Origin: Leptospira biflexa
GTDB taxonomy: Bacteria; Spirochaetota; UBA4802; JAGODF01
DNA length: 51,605 bases
Assembly: GCA_020721925.1 (NCBI GenBank)
Contig: DYLV01000003.1
Location: 1 to 51,605, forward strand
Reading direction: 5' to 3'
Part shown: piece by piece, positions 15,965-25,547 of the stretch
How the letters are laid out: the number at the start of each line of letters is the position of its first letter
How positions within the stretch are numbered: position 1 is the stretch's first letter
The notes under the pieces: generated by a model
Seen by the model: only the letters and a program-made list of their open reading frames with translations
What the model was told of the DNA's origin: nothing
Database searches by the model: none
Program-made: the position numbers and the translations under genes

Positions 15965-16726
15965 ATGGTTCGGACGGCATTTGCCATCGTGGCGCTTTTG
16001 TTTATCCTTCCACTTCAGTTGTGGGCGATCGATTTTGATGAACTCGAGCTTCCACCTGCAGGAGCGCATGGTGGGCAAATGCTGCTTGGTTTTTTTGTGA
16101 CAACGGGTTTTGCCGCAGGGCCGGTCATACGTGCGGAAGACGATTTTGTGTGCAACTCAACATATACCTTTGAGAATGAAACCACAAAACTCATTGAGCT
16201 GGCGCATCTTCCCCTTTCCTTCGGATTGAATTATGAGTACATGCCTATTGATTATCTCGGGCTTCGCGGAAAATTGCGCCGTATTTGGGTGATACAGCGC
16301 TCGACATTCGGGAGTGAATATGAGAATGAGAGAGAAATCCTGTATTCCGATTATTCATTCTTCATTGGCGTTGCCATCCATGCGACAAACAGAAAGCAGT
16401 GGGACTTTTCTCTAACACCGATTATCGGGTATTCTCTGTATCAGTATAAAGCAGTGCCGGTTGCGTCTCAGCTTTTAGAAAATGTGTCGGGCGACAGTAG
16501 AAAAGGGAATGGATTGGTGTACGGCGTTGAACTCAATACCATCATCTATTTTAGCGGCGGCCTTTTTCTTTCACTTGGCTACGAATGGATGAGGAATCCA
16601 GTAAAATATTCGGAAGTGATAAATCTCATCAATCCTCAAACAGACACCGTGTATGCCGATACATCCGGTGGATATATCGATACCAATTCAGTAGTAGTAA
16701 CAGTCGGATATGCGTTTTCCAATTAA
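15965..16726 (+). CDS. outer-membrane beta-barrel-type protein, unknown function
   Basis: A 253-residue secreted protein. Residues 1-20 form a signal peptide (MVRTAFAIVALLFILPLQLWA). The mature part alternates polar and hydrophobic residues with many aromatic residues, as in small barrels: HLPLSFGLNYEYMPIDYLGLRG, YSFFIGVAIHA, WDFSLTPIIGYSLY, GGLFLSLGYEWM. It ends SVVVTVGYAFSN, with an aromatic/hydrophobic terminal strand typical of barrels that enter the outer membrane through BamA. The start is uncertain: TTG 15953 is equally open, and neither has a well-placed Shine-Dalgarno. It begins just after the CsgG-like gene and is probably in its operon, so the two may work together in the outer membrane. 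No family could be named. Confidence 0.7.
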   Translation: MVRTAFAIVALLFILPLQLWAIDFDELELPPAGAHGGQMLLGFFVTTGFAAGPVIRAEDDFVCNSTYTFENETTKLIELAHLPLSFGLNYEYMPIDYLGLRGKLRRIWVIQRSTFGSEYENEREILYSDYSFFIGVAIHATNRKQWDFSLTPIIGYSLYQYKAVPVASQLLENVSGDSRKGNGLVYGVELNTIIYFSGGLFLSLGYEWMRNPVKYSEVINLINPQTDTVYADTSGGYIDTNSVVVTVGYAFSN

Positions 16727-16773
16727 AAAAAAATATTTTGGATACAATCTATTATGACCTATACGGGAGTGAG

Positions 16774-17058
16774 ATGGCAGGTATGACCGAACTTATCCTC
16801 ACAGGAATTGTGCAGGGGGTTTTCTGCAGACATTATTGCAGCCAGACCGCAAAGCGGCTTGGTCTGCGCGGTTCGGCGACGAATCTCATGGACGGAAGTG
16901 TGCAGGTAATACTCGACACCGATGATGAAGAAGAGATATCACGGTTTGTACAGGCATTGAAAGAAAATTCTTTCGGCATCAGATTTTTCGGGAAAATAAC
17001 GGGTATCAAGGTGAACAGAAATTATGCCGGTCACGTGGATGGTGATTATATTTTTTAA
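16774..17058 (+). CDS. acyP: acylphosphatase
   Basis: A 94-residue protein of the acylphosphatase family, which hydrolyses the carboxyl-phosphate bond of acyl phosphates in the cytoplasm. It contains the phosphate-binding loop GIVQGVFCRHY with the catalytic Arg, then the catalytic Asn in SATNLMDGSVQV. Length and the alpha/beta sandwich pattern fit the family. The start is ATG 16774, with GGGAG at 16765-16769 upstream; the longer open frame from 16585 overlaps the barrel-protein gene and is not coding. A second ATG at 16783 is possible. The last 4 bases overlap the end of the convergent metallopeptidase gene. Cys replaces the more usual Phe before the Arg, which is a minor change. Confidence 0.9.
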   Translation: MAGMTELILTGIVQGVFCRHYCSQTAKRLGLRGSATNLMDGSVQVILDTDDEEEISRFVQALKENSFGIRFFGKITGIKVNRNYAGHVDGDYIF

Positions 17059-17666
17059 CGAAAAATGCTTGCATCAAGGATTATCGGTTTTGGGGTTTTC
17101 ATCCGGTACGAAAGCACTTTTTGGTAATTTTTAAATATTTCGCTGGTATTGAGAGACAAGAATTCCCACATGGGAGTATTGCGGATTTCCTCTGCGTAGG
17201 AAATGACCTCGCGTTCAAATTGCGTATCGAATTGTTTTTTTGACTTACCGTGTACCGAGCCATTTTTGCCAAACCGTCTTATATCGCCATTAAAATCCGG
17301 GTGAATATGATAGAGTTCATGAAAGATCACCCGAATTTTTTCAATTGGGGCAAGATCGGTAAATCGTGGGATGTAAAAGTAAATGATATATAATATTCTG
17401 ATAGAATTCACTTCAATTTTTGGCATCGCATAGCATTTCCCGCGATAATGCAATATCTCTTCCCCCCCTTTGAATTTCATGGGAACAACTTTGCCGAAGG
17501 TGGCACCGCGTCCGCCGGCGCGATTTGATGAAATACAGATATGGAGTTTTTCCGTATCTATGTGTGAAAAAAAAGATATGCGTCCACAGGCATCAGCAAT
17601 AAGAGCATGAAGGAAATCCGATATATTTATTGCCTTTAATGCATGAGATGAATGCGGGCCGTTCAT
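17055..17666 (-). CDS. putative zinc metallopeptidase (HExxH)
   Basis: A 203-residue protein. The zinc-binding HELYH in IRVIFHELYHIHP gives two His ligands and the catalytic Glu; the third ligand may be the following His-Pro His or a later His (GSVHGKS). It begins without a signal peptide, so it is probably cytoplasmic. The N-terminal half contains DACGRISFFSHIDTEKLHICISSNRAGGRG, similar to a family of predicted metallopeptidases found next to other genes in many bacteria. The reaction and substrate are unknown. It follows recN with an ATGA overlap and is the last gene of the purD-nadK-recN series. The HExxH motif and consistent position support a peptidase; a non-proteolytic zincin is possible. 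Confidence 0.7.
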   Translation of the reverse strand: MNGPHSSHALKAINISDFLHALIADACGRISFFSHIDTEKLHICISSNRAGGRGATFGKVVPMKFKGGEEILHYRGKCYAMPKIEVNSIRILYIIYFYIPRFTDLAPIEKIRVIFHELYHIHPDFNGDIRRFGKNGSVHGKSKKQFDTQFEREVISYAEEIRNTPMWEFLSLNTSEIFKNYQKVLSYRMKTPKPIILDASIFR

Positions 17667-19369
17667 TGTCGTTCCGATGATTGTACCATTTCTTCAGCAA
17701 GTTTGAGCGTGATGTCGGTGATTTTTTCCCCGGAGAGCATTCGGGCGATTTCCTTTATTTTTTCATTTCTTTCGAGACGCTGGACGGATGTGACGGTTCG
17801 ATTGCTGGCTGTGCTTTTCTGGACGGTAAAATGAATATCAGACATCGCGGCGATCTGGGGCAGATGCGTGATAACAAGAACCTGCCTGTTTTTTGAAAGT
17901 GATTTGAGCTTTCGACCGACCGTTTCAGCCGTTCTACCTCCGATGCCGGCATCAACTTCATCGAATACCAGACTTTCTACAATATCGGAGGAGAGAAGAA
18001 CATTTTTCAGTGCAAGCATGATGCGGGACATTTCACCACCCGAAGCGACTCTTCTAAGTTCTTTTAGCGCCTCGCCCTGGTTGGCGGCAATTAAAAATTC
18101 TACACGGTCTATTCCGTGAGGATAGAGCACATATTTTTTGCTGTCGGCTTCTATGTCTCCGTCAGGGCTTGTTTCGCGTGTGATGGATACCCGAAATGTA
18201 GTTCCGCCCATTCCCAGGTCTTTCAATTCAGACATCACTTTTGACTCGAGAGTAGCCGATGCCTTCTTTCTCGATTCGGATAATTCAAGGGCAACCGTCT
18301 TTGCCTCGCGGACGGCGGTTTGAAATTCTGCTTTTATTGCTTCAATACGTTCCTCGGTGGTCGATATTGCTTCGAGTTCTCTGCGGGATTTTTCTGCATA
18401 ATCGAGTATTTCCTGAATGGTCGCGCCATATTTCTTTTTTAAGGTTGCGATGTGTGCCAGGCGGGATTCAACTTCGTTTACACGTTCGGGCGAAAAGTGA
18501 ATACCCCGTGTGTAATCGCGCAGAAACGTTGCTGCATCTTCAAGTGAATACAGCGATGTACGGATTCCGTCGAGTGTATCCGAAATATTGGTGTCATATT
18601 TTGAAATTGATGAGAGGCACTGTTCCACTTTTTTCAGAGAAGAAAGAATTCCCCCATCACTTCTTAAAAGGTCAAACGAGAGCTTCGCGTCGGTGAAAAT
18701 TTTTTCGGCATTCGCCAGAATTTGCGATTCATTCTTGAGGTCTTCTTCTTCCTGAGGCGAAAGGCGCGCAGAAGAGATTTCTTCAATGGCGAAAGAGAGG
18801 TATTCAATTCTGCGCGCTTTTTCTCTTTCGTCGGTTACCTGGGATTTGAGTGCTTCTTTGAGACCGAAAAGGCGGTGATAGAGTTCGTTGATTTTTTCAA
18901 GGAGTTTCTGATGCCCCGCAAATGAATCTAAAATCTCCCGATGCTTTGCGATTCTCGAGATATTTTGATGCTCATTCTGGCCGTGAATGTCGACCAGGTA
19001 ATCGGAAATTTCTTTGAGGCGGTTTATAGGGATAGGTGTCGCATTTGCAAAACAACGACCTTTTCCGCTCGAGAAAAGCTCCCGCCGAAGAACCAGTATG
19101 TCATCGTCGCAGTCGATGCCGGATTCCTCTAAAAGGAAGCGAACATTTGAAGCGGATGCGATGTTGAATACACCTTCCAGGACGGCTTTGTCGAAACCTG
19201 AACGGATCATGTCGGTGGTCATCTTTTCTCCTAAAACGCCAGATAGCGCGTCGATGAGAATGGATTTTCCTGCACCGGTTTCTCCAGTGAGCACATTAAA
19301 CCCGGGGCCGAATTTCAATGTCAAATCCTCGATCAAAACGAAATTTTTTATGCGAAGTTCCTCAAGCAT
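17663..19369 (-). CDS. recN: DNA repair protein RecN
   Basis: An SMC-like ATPase of 568 residues acting in double-strand break repair. Walker A is GETGAGKS at residues 29-36, directly after the conserved LRIKNFVLIEDL start. A long coiled-coil middle (about 150-400) contains the typical DIHGQNEHQN block. The C-terminal part holds SGGEMSRIMLALK (signature) and the Walker B block FDEVDAGIGG. Length matches the family. It starts 8 bases after the nadK stop and overlaps the next gene as ATGA. The nadK-recN order is common in several bacterial groups and supports both calls. Confidence 0.96.
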   Translation of the reverse strand: MLEELRIKNFVLIEDLTLKFGPGFNVLTGETGAGKSILIDALSGVLGEKMTTDMIRSGFDKAVLEGVFNIASASNVRFLLEESGIDCDDDILVLRRELFSSGKGRCFANATPIPINRLKEISDYLVDIHGQNEHQNISRIAKHREILDSFAGHQKLLEKINELYHRLFGLKEALKSQVTDEREKARRIEYLSFAIEEISSARLSPQEEEDLKNESQILANAEKIFTDAKLSFDLLRSDGGILSSLKKVEQCLSSISKYDTNISDTLDGIRTSLYSLEDAATFLRDYTRGIHFSPERVNEVESRLAHIATLKKKYGATIQEILDYAEKSRRELEAISTTEERIEAIKAEFQTAVREAKTVALELSESRKKASATLESKVMSELKDLGMGGTTFRVSITRETSPDGDIEADSKKYVLYPHGIDRVEFLIAANQGEALKELRRVASGGEMSRIMLALKNVLLSSDIVESLVFDEVDAGIGGRTAETVGRKLKSLSKNRQVLVITHLPQIAAMSDIHFTVQKSTASNRTVTSVQRLERNEKIKEIARMLSGEKITDITLKLAEEMVQSSERQ

Positions 19370-19377
19370 CGATGTAT

Positions 19378-20256
19378 CTATGATCCTTTTTGAATTCCCC
19401 AGCCGAGTTTTTCCCTGAGTATGGAATAATAGGTTTTCTCGGGATGGTCAACGATCTTTAGCGTCTTATCTGATTTCTGGATGACAATTTTGTCTTCGCC
19501 TTCAATCCGTATTGCTTCCTGGCCATCGATGGTTAACAGAAGAAATTCGAATTCTGAAATCACCTGTGCGCTCAACACCGAGCCGAGAGGAACAATCATT
19601 GGGCGTATTCCCAGCATGTGCGGGCAGACCGGGTTGATGATGTACACGTCGGGGATGGTGGGGAAAATGATGGGCCCTCCTGCAGAAAGGGAATACGCAG
19701 TGGAGCCGGTGGCAGTTGCAATGATGATGCCATCGCCCATATACTGATTGAGAAAATTGCCGTCGATTTCAAGGAGAAGCTGAATGGGCCTTGAAAATGC
19801 ACCTTTGGAAATGACCGCATCATTTAAAAAAACATTGCAGCCGATTTCTTCACCAAAACGGATGTGTCGGGCTTCGAGCATGGTTCGCTCGCTGACAGCG
19901 AGATTGCCTTCAAGAAAACGGGTGAGATAGGGTATGGCATCCTCGGGATCAAAATTGGTGAGAAAACCAAGTCTGCCTCTGTTGATGCCGAAAAGCGGTT
20001 TGCCGGTTTCACAGAAATGTCTGCCCGCCATGAGAAATGTTCCATCGCCGCCGATTACGACGATAAGGTCGGGCTGTGTTATGTAATCGTCGGGATGTGC
20101 AATGTATTGAGAAAGGCGTTCGTCTTCAAGCACAATATCATGATCGGGAAGCATTGTTTCAATAGCCCTCGATTCAAAAAAACAGGTGAGCTCTCTAATC
20201 AATGCAAGAGATTTTCGATCATCCGGTCGAATAAAAATAGATACTTTTTTTGCCAT
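19378..20256 (-). CDS. nadK: NAD kinase
   Basis: ATP- or polyphosphate-dependent phosphorylation of NAD to NADP, a 292-residue cytoplasmic enzyme. It contains the hallmark GGDGT at residues 69-73, GINRGRLGFLTNF, the NDAVISKG loop and GDGIIIATATGSTAYSLSAGGP, which together bind NAD and the phosphoryl donor. The length is slightly above the E. coli enzyme because of an N-terminal extension. It lies 6 bases downstream of the purD stop and 8 bases upstream of recN, inside the same minus-strand unit. Confidence 0.96.
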   Translation of the reverse strand: MAKKVSIFIRPDDRKSLALIRELTCFFESRAIETMLPDHDIVLEDERLSQYIAHPDDYITQPDLIVVIGGDGTFLMAGRHFCETGKPLFGINRGRLGFLTNFDPEDAIPYLTRFLEGNLAVSERTMLEARHIRFGEEIGCNVFLNDAVISKGAFSRPIQLLLEIDGNFLNQYMGDGIIIATATGSTAYSLSAGGPIIFPTIPDVYIINPVCPHMLGIRPMIVPLGSVLSAQVISEFEFLLLTIDGQEAIRIEGEDKIVIQKSDKTLKIVDHPEKTYYSILREKLGWGIQKGS

Positions 20257-20262
20257 ATTAAT

Positions 20263-21513
20263 TTATCTTGCTGGAATTGCCCGATAAGCGATATCAGATC
20301 GAAAAAAAGATCCCTCAAAAAAGATTTTTGTGATTTCCTGATATACTTTTTCCCGGGCTTGTAAAAGCGTATCGGCGCACGCGGTGACGTTGAGCACACG
20401 TCCACCCGAAGTAAGAATTTGACCGTTCTTGCTTTGTGTTCCTGCATGAAACACAATAATATCGGATGAAATTCTGTCAAGGCCTACTATGAGCTTGCCT
20501 TTTTCGTAGGTTCCGGGATATCCACCCGAGGCGATAACCACGGTAATAGCATGGCGTGGTTGAAATTCAAGGATTTTTTTGGATAAATTTCCGGTGATAG
20601 AGGCTTCAATTAAATCGCCGAGTTTGTTTTTCAAAAGAGGAAGAAGTACCTGCGCTTCCGGATCTCCGAAGCGAACATTAAATTCAAGCACCTTAATATC
20701 GCTACCGCGTACGATTATGCCGGCGTAGAGAATTCCCTTAAAAGGATGGCCTTCTTTTTTCATGCCGTTGATGACAGGCACAAGCACTTCATCACGGACC
20801 TGGCGCAGGCGTGTTTCGTTGATTACGGGTGCAGGAGCGTAGGCGCCCATTCCGCCGGTATTCGGGCCTTTATCGCCATCAAACGCTCTTTTATGGTCCT
20901 GTGCGGCAATAAACGGAAAAATGTTTTCCCCATCGGAAATGCCGAGTACCGACGCTTCTTCCCCATCGATAAAATCTTCAATGAAGACAATCGAGTCTGA
21001 AAAGCAGTTTTCAGATACGAATTTATGGGCCTCTTCCTGGCTGGAGGCAACGCAGACGCCTTTCCCCGCCGCGAGGCCGTCAAGTTTGATGACGATTGGA
21101 TAGTCTTTGATGCGGGAGAGGTACGAAAGGATAGATTCCTTTCCTTGAAAATCACGGTGTGCGGAAGTGGGCACTCCATATTTTTCCATGATTCGTTTGG
21201 CGTAGAGCTTGCTTCCTTCCAGCATTGCCGCCTGACGGGAAGGGCCGAATACAGGAATTTTTTCTTTTGAGAGATAATCAACTACACCCGAAACTAAAGG
21301 TGCCTCAGGGCCCACCATCACGACATCGATTTTTTTTTCGAGACAGATTTTTTTTACCGCATCGAAATTGGCAGGATCAATGGGAATGCAGTACTCGGGT
21401 GCAATGCCCCCATTTCCCGGTGCGACATACACTTCTGAAGCGCTTCCATCGTTGAGAAGCCTCCATGCAATGCAGTGTTCTCTGCCACCAGAACCGAGCA
21501 CCAGATATTTCAT
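20263..21513 (-). CDS. purD: phosphoribosylamine-glycine ligase
   Basis: An ATP-grasp enzyme of 416 residues that joins glycine to phosphoribosylamine in purine synthesis. The N-terminus MKYLVLGSGGREH is the conserved PurD start. Further motifs are VGPEAPLVSG, KLDGLAAGKGVCV (nucleotide-binding lid) and GPNTGGMGAYAPAP. ATG 21513 is chosen: it has GAGGGAG upstream and gives the conserved first residues, whereas TTG 21528 adds five residues made of the ribosome site itself. The gene heads the purD-nadK-recN-metallopeptidase unit. Other purine genes are absent here. Confidence 0.96.
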   Translation of the reverse strand: MKYLVLGSGGREHCIAWRLLNDGSASEVYVAPGNGGIAPEYCIPIDPANFDAVKKICLEKKIDVVMVGPEAPLVSGVVDYLSKEKIPVFGPSRQAAMLEGSKLYAKRIMEKYGVPTSAHRDFQGKESILSYLSRIKDYPIVIKLDGLAAGKGVCVASSQEEAHKFVSENCFSDSIVFIEDFIDGEEASVLGISDGENIFPFIAAQDHKRAFDGDKGPNTGGMGAYAPAPVINETRLRQVRDEVLVPVINGMKKEGHPFKGILYAGIIVRGSDIKVLEFNVRFGDPEAQVLLPLLKNKLGDLIEASITGNLSKKILEFQPRHAITVVIASGGYPGTYEKGKLIVGLDRISSDIIVFHAGTQSKNGQILTSGGRVLNVTACADTLLQAREKVYQEITKIFFEGSFFRSDIAYRAIPAR

Positions 21514-21627
21514 TATTCTCTCCCTCAAAAAAGGTAGTTAACTTCAATGGAAATAAAGAGGTATCGATCAATCGCGGTAATAATTAAGATGAGCTTGAAT
21601 CTTTGTCAAAGAAAAAAATTACCTGTG

Positions 21628-23190
21628 CTAAGCCATCATTCGCGTTGTTAGTTCTGATAGTTCGGATGTCAGCGCCGTAATAGTTCGAGTGGAGTGTGAA
21701 ATCTTTTCCGCGATATTCACAATGTCTTGCGCGGTTTTTGCAATGTCGGCAGTTGTTTGACTCGATTCATTCGTTGCGATTTTTTGTTCAGCCGTTGCAT
21801 TTTCAATGGTCTTGCTGGATTCATGTATTTTAATATTCAGATTCTTTATGGTCTTTATTGTAGTATCGATATCTCCTATGAGATTGCCCACGCCGATAAT
21901 CTCGTTTTTAATCCCTTCGATCGCCTGGTTCAGTTTTTCCATCATCTCCGCGGAACGAGTGATCTGGCTGTTGCTTTCATCGATGAGAAATTGGTTTTCC
22001 TTGATGATCTTCTCAATTTCTTTTGAGTTCTGCGATGTTGCGTCTGCCAGCTTTGAAATTTCATCTGCCACAACCGCAAATCCCCTGCCGGATTCACCAG
22101 CACGTGCCGCTTCGATTGCGGCATTGAGTGAGAGGAGATTTACCTGGTCGGCAATGTCGTTGATCACCTGGACAAATGAGGACATTTCAGCGCTTTTATT
22201 TTTTAGCGTCTGGAAGCGCTCGCGCGTAGTCTGGATATGGGTTGATGATTGTCTGGAAAAATCCGTGACATCGTTCAGTGTTTTGTTAATTTCGGTTGAA
22301 CTGTCCTGCACTTTATCATTGACGAGCTTTAGATCGTTAACTGATTCAACGGTAATTTCAAGCTCTTCATACAGAGATCGGGCGATTTTGCTAATGGATT
22401 CCGAATTTGCGGCGAGTTCTTCAAGGGATGCCGATATCTCCTCCATCGCGGATGCCTGATGCTGTGAAATGTCGTTCATTGAATGCGTGATAGTTTCCTG
22501 ATCAGTTGCCTGGGAGGTAAGCACTGAAATTGATTCACGCACCGCATGAGCTATCTCGCGAAGATTTGAAAGGTTTTTCGACGATTCATTTTGCTTGTTA
22601 ATGGCCAGCATCAGTAAAGTCCTTGTTGCACCGGTTCCCGCAGCTGCGCCGATGCCGGCCATAATAAAAACGATGAAGCGCACTAAAAGATTGCTCTTTG
22701 GGCCGGGTGGTATAAGTTCAGGCTTTAATGCCAAAAGCGCGGCTTGAGTAATAAAGATAAAAATGAGGGTGTAGATCGTGATATGGCGATCGAAATAGAA
22801 AACACTCACGGCGAGTGCAATATAAGCGGTGGCGAACAGCTCTGGCGCTCCAAAAAATGAATACTGGAAAAAGAGAAGAGAGGTGAGCGTGCCGGTGATG
22901 GCAATATAGCCCGAAGCAATTTTCCCTTTAAAGCGTTTGGCAAGCAGATATGAGATAATTAAAACAGAGGCCGCGAGAGTAAATTCAACGAGTATGTCGG
23001 TATAGGTGAGATATTGCGATCCAATCCCCCGCCATTTGATGAGCGTCACGGCGATGTTTGCCAGAAGAAAAATGATGATGTATGTGCTAAAAAGTCGTTT
23101 ATTATTTGCGATAATCGTCTGTTCAAAAATTTCTGATCGTTTTAAGGCTTCGAAGCTTTCAATTCCGCCCATATCAACATTTTGTTTCAT
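21628..23190 (-). CDS. methyl-accepting chemotaxis protein with multi-pass membrane sensor
   Basis: A 520-residue chemoreceptor. Residues about 30-200 contain some six hydrophobic segments with little extracytoplasmic sequence, so the sensing part is embedded in the membrane rather than being a periplasmic Cache or four-helix domain. No HAMP domain is obvious between it and the signalling helices. The cytoplasmic part (about 215-520) has the long MCP coiled coil with the highly conserved tip [20 protein letters not shown] and [16 protein letters not shown], which contacts CheA and CheW. The ligand is unknown; membrane-embedded receptors often sense lipophilic or energy-related signals. ATG 23190 has AAGGAG upstream. 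It is separated from purD by about 110 bases and is probably transcribed on its own. Confidence 0.93.
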   Translation of the reverse strand: MKQNVDMGGIESFEALKRSEIFEQTIIANNKRLFSTYIIIFLLANIAVTLIKWRGIGSQYLTYTDILVEFTLAASVLIISYLLAKRFKGKIASGYIAITGTLTSLLFFQYSFFGAPELFATAYIALAVSVFYFDRHITIYTLIFIFITQAALLALKPELIPPGPKSNLLVRFIVFIMAGIGAAAGTGATRTLLMLAINKQNESSKNLSNLREIAHAVRESISVLTSQATDQETITHSMNDISQHQASAMEEISASLEELAANSESISKIARSLYEELEITVESVNDLKLVNDKVQDSSTEINKTLNDVTDFSRQSSTHIQTTRERFQTLKNKSAEMSSFVQVINDIADQVNLLSLNAAIEAARAGESGRGFAVVADEISKLADATSQNSKEIEKIIKENQFLIDESNSQITRSAEMMEKLNQAIEGIKNEIIGVGNLIGDIDTTIKTIKNLNIKIHESSKTIENATAEQKIATNESSQTTADIAKTAQDIVNIAEKISHSTRTITALTSELSELTTRMMA

Positions 23191-23806
23191 GGCAGCTCCT
23201 TAGTAGGATATTAATAAAACTTCACTGGGTAGCGATAAATATATCAAGTAAAAAATAATGTACGTGCCGTATTCAAAGTAGCAAAAAAATAATACTGTCA
23301 TAAAATTGTTAATTGATTAGTTTTATGGGCATCTCTTTACGCTGCTTTTATCTGTAATAAATATAGTCAAAATATACATTATTTATATTGTATATTATCT
23401 ACATAAAAAATATAAAATTAAACATTTTTTAAAAATGCTCTTTTCACATAAGTATGATATTTTTTTGATTACGGGTGGCTTCGATTAAAAGAGATTTTAT
23501 CCCAAAAATGAACATCAGCAAAACAAGTTTCTCTATGTATTGTATCCATAATGAAATATCAGTGATATGATTTTTTAAATTGCCAGCTATGTAATATCAG
23601 GCGGGTATTTTGAGTTTCGTGAAAAAAATTGGCCATTTATAGAAGAGGAGTACCGATAATAATATGTAAAGAATTGTTTACGGGATACTTGAAACAGGCC
23701 GCCTTTCGTGGTTTTAAATTTTTGATTGCGGGGGATGTGCGGCCTATATTGCTCGATATCACTTTTGCCTGGGAATGGGCAATTTTTATTACGAAAAGCA
23801 AGGAAC
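23191..23806. other. AT-rich divergent intergenic region
   Basis: 616 bases between the chemoreceptor (minus) and the sensor gene (plus), clearly more AT-rich than its neighbours at 23240-23580. AATATAC (23371-23377) and its complement GTATATT (23390-23396) form a 7-bp inverted repeat. Short open frames here, including one at 23629-23826 from TTG, do not look like genes. The region probably holds both promoters, but no clear boxes can be fixed. Confidence 0.5.
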
Positions 23807-24745
23807 ATGGGCAAAGAACCGAATAGACAGCGTTTCCCTTTCGTGATGTTTGTAGTATTATTACTATTTATGCTAATCGTTTCCGCTCTTGTGACAGCAG
23901 GGTATTTTTATTTCTCCGCAAGGGAAAGAATCGCCGGAATCGTCGCATCAACTAAAAGTTATGCGGCACCGCTTGCAGAATCTCTGGCAGGATTGGCAAC
24001 TCTGAGTTATAAACTCAACGACTATACTGCGCTGAAAGCGCTGGTCCACACCAAAATTGAAGAAAACATCATCGATGAGGCGTTTTTTGTTCTTGAAAAT
24101 GGAACGATCGTGGCTCATTCGCGAAAAGAGGTAGAAAAAGAACTTGGAGGTAATATTGCATACGATGAATTTGCGTACAATACTGACCTCATTTTGGGAC
24201 CGCTTCGAAATAAATCGCATGATATAAGAATAATCGACTACAACATCATCGGGGAAAAAATTCCTTTTAAAAAATATGAGCGACTGTTGCTGAAAAAATA
24301 TTTTTACAACGGAATTGATACCACTGGATGGCTCATAACAAAAGCTGTGTACACGATTAAAAAAGGAAAAGAAGTGCCACTTGGCACGGTTAATTTTCTC
24401 ATCAGCAAGGAGAGAATACACAGGGAAATTTATTCTCTTGCCGGATACTCAATACTCCTGATAAAAATATTATGTGCCACGTCCCTTGCGTTGGCGATGA
24501 TTATTTCATTCTTCGTAGTTTTGAGGTACAGAAAAATACAGCAGTATGCCGGCATTGAGAAATGGGAAGTGAAAACAGATGAAGAAAAATCAATCGCGGT
24601 GCAGCTTGATGAATTTGAAATCTCCCGTGAAGAGGGGGAGAATCAAGGGGGGGATAAAATTATCGATGAATATCATATCGATGTGACAAGACCTGTGAGG
24701 GATGCGATACCGGTGCGGAAAAGAATAATACGGAGTGAGCAATGA
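23807..24745 (+). CDS. membrane sensor protein with Cache-like extracytoplasmic domain
   Basis: A 312-residue protein with two membrane segments, at about 14-34 and 212-237. The segment between them looks like a Cache-type sensor: a long first helix (TKSYAAPLAESLAGLATLSY), then DEAFFVLENGTIVAHSRKEVEKELGGN, the usual start of the small-molecule-binding sheet. The C-terminal 75 residues are cytoplasmic, acidic and without any kinase, HAMP, GGDEF or methyl-acceptor domain. The output therefore probably goes through a partner, and the STAS protein encoded next (4-bp ATGA overlap) is the natural candidate. ATG 23807 is taken as the start; AAGGA lies very close (2 bases spacing), so the start is moderately sure. 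Confidence 0.75.
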   Translation: MGKEPNRQRFPFVMFVVLLLFMLIVSALVTAGYFYFSARERIAGIVASTKSYAAPLAESLAGLATLSYKLNDYTALKALVHTKIEENIIDEAFFVLENGTIVAHSRKEVEKELGGNIAYDEFAYNTDLILGPLRNKSHDIRIIDYNIIGEKIPFKKYERLLLKKYFYNGIDTTGWLITKAVYTIKKGKEVPLGTVNFLISKERIHREIYSLAGYSILLIKILCATSLALAMIISFFVVLRYRKIQQYAGIEKWEVKTDEEKSIAVQLDEFEISREEGENQGGDKIIDEYHIDVTRPVRDAIPVRKRIIRSEQ

Positions 24746-25410
24746 TATTTATTGACCACGAGGAGCTTTCCGATGGAAGGGTTTCGCTTCTGGTGCTGAA
24801 AGGCAAACTCGACAGCGAAACCGCCGGAGATTTTGAATCGTTTGTGACGCAACTTATTGAAAACGGCAAGCGGTTCATTTTAATTGATGTTGAAGAGCTT
24901 GAGTATTGCAGTTCTGCCGGAATCGGGCTTTTGCTGTATTTACAGAAAAAAATTGTGGCGGCTGACGGAATGATGACGCTTGCCGGTGCATCTGAAGAAC
25001 TTTCCACCCTTTTTGCAATTCTTGGCCTTGATCGAATCATTTCGCTTGCAGAGAATAGAAAAGAGGGGCAGATATTACTTGAAAAACACATGCAGTTCAG
25101 GCAGAGTGCAGAACGCCGGAAAGAAGAAAGCGATTCTCGAGCGACACTTCCATCGGTCGGAGTGTTTGAAGTTCTGGAGGAAGAAAAACCGACTGCGGAC
25201 ATTGATGCGGCATCATCGCGTACGGAACAGCTTGTGTCAGAGGAAATCGCTGAGGAAGGCAGAAAACATGGTGAAGAATTTGAAATACCCCTCGTTGTTG
25301 AATGTGCGGAATGTGGCACGTTTACACGAGTGCTGCGAAGCGGCATATATCTCTGCCCTGAATGCCATACCGAATTTACGGTTGAAAAGGATCAGACAAT
25401 AATTTTTTAA
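24742..25410 (+). CDS. STAS-domain protein with C-terminal zinc ribbon
   Basis: A 222-residue cytoplasmic protein. Residues 1-110 form a STAS domain of the anti-anti-sigma type: LVLKGKLDSETAGDF, then FILIDVEELEYCSSAGIGLLL, where the Ser of SSAG is the usual site phosphorylated by an anti-sigma kinase. Residues 115-185 are a charged linker. Residues about 190-220 are a zinc ribbon with two CxxC pairs (CAECG, CPECH), unusual for a STAS protein. No anti-sigma kinase or PP2C phosphatase gene is next to it. The coupled start with the membrane sensor and the STAS fold suggest a partner-switching signal module. A GGAG ribosome site precedes the ATG. Confidence 0.82.
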   Translation: MIFIDHEELSDGRVSLLVLKGKLDSETAGDFESFVTQLIENGKRFILIDVEELEYCSSAGIGLLLYLQKKIVAADGMMTLAGASEELSTLFAILGLDRIISLAENRKEGQILLEKHMQFRQSAERRKEESDSRATLPSVGVFEVLEEEKPTADIDAASSRTEQLVSEEIAEEGRKHGEEFEIPLVVECAECGTFTRVLRSGIYLCPECHTEFTVEKDQTIIF

Positions 25411-25547
25411 AAAAGGAAAATTGGTTTGACTTTATCGGCTTTTAATATAAAAATTAGCACAATTTCCGCAAAAGAGCGACTTTTCCCAATTTACAGGAGG
25501 TTTCACGGGGAGGGAATTAGCGCTATCATCCGAAGACGAGGTGCGTC

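Noticed and set aside
23629..23826. A 65-codon frame starting with TTG upstream of the sensor gene.
   Set aside because: It has no clear ribosome site, overlaps the sensor start and has no recognisable features.
25426..25451. TTGACT ... TATAAA as a promoter for the coiled-coil gene.
   Set aside because: The spacer is only 14 bases, too short for a standard sigma-70 promoter.
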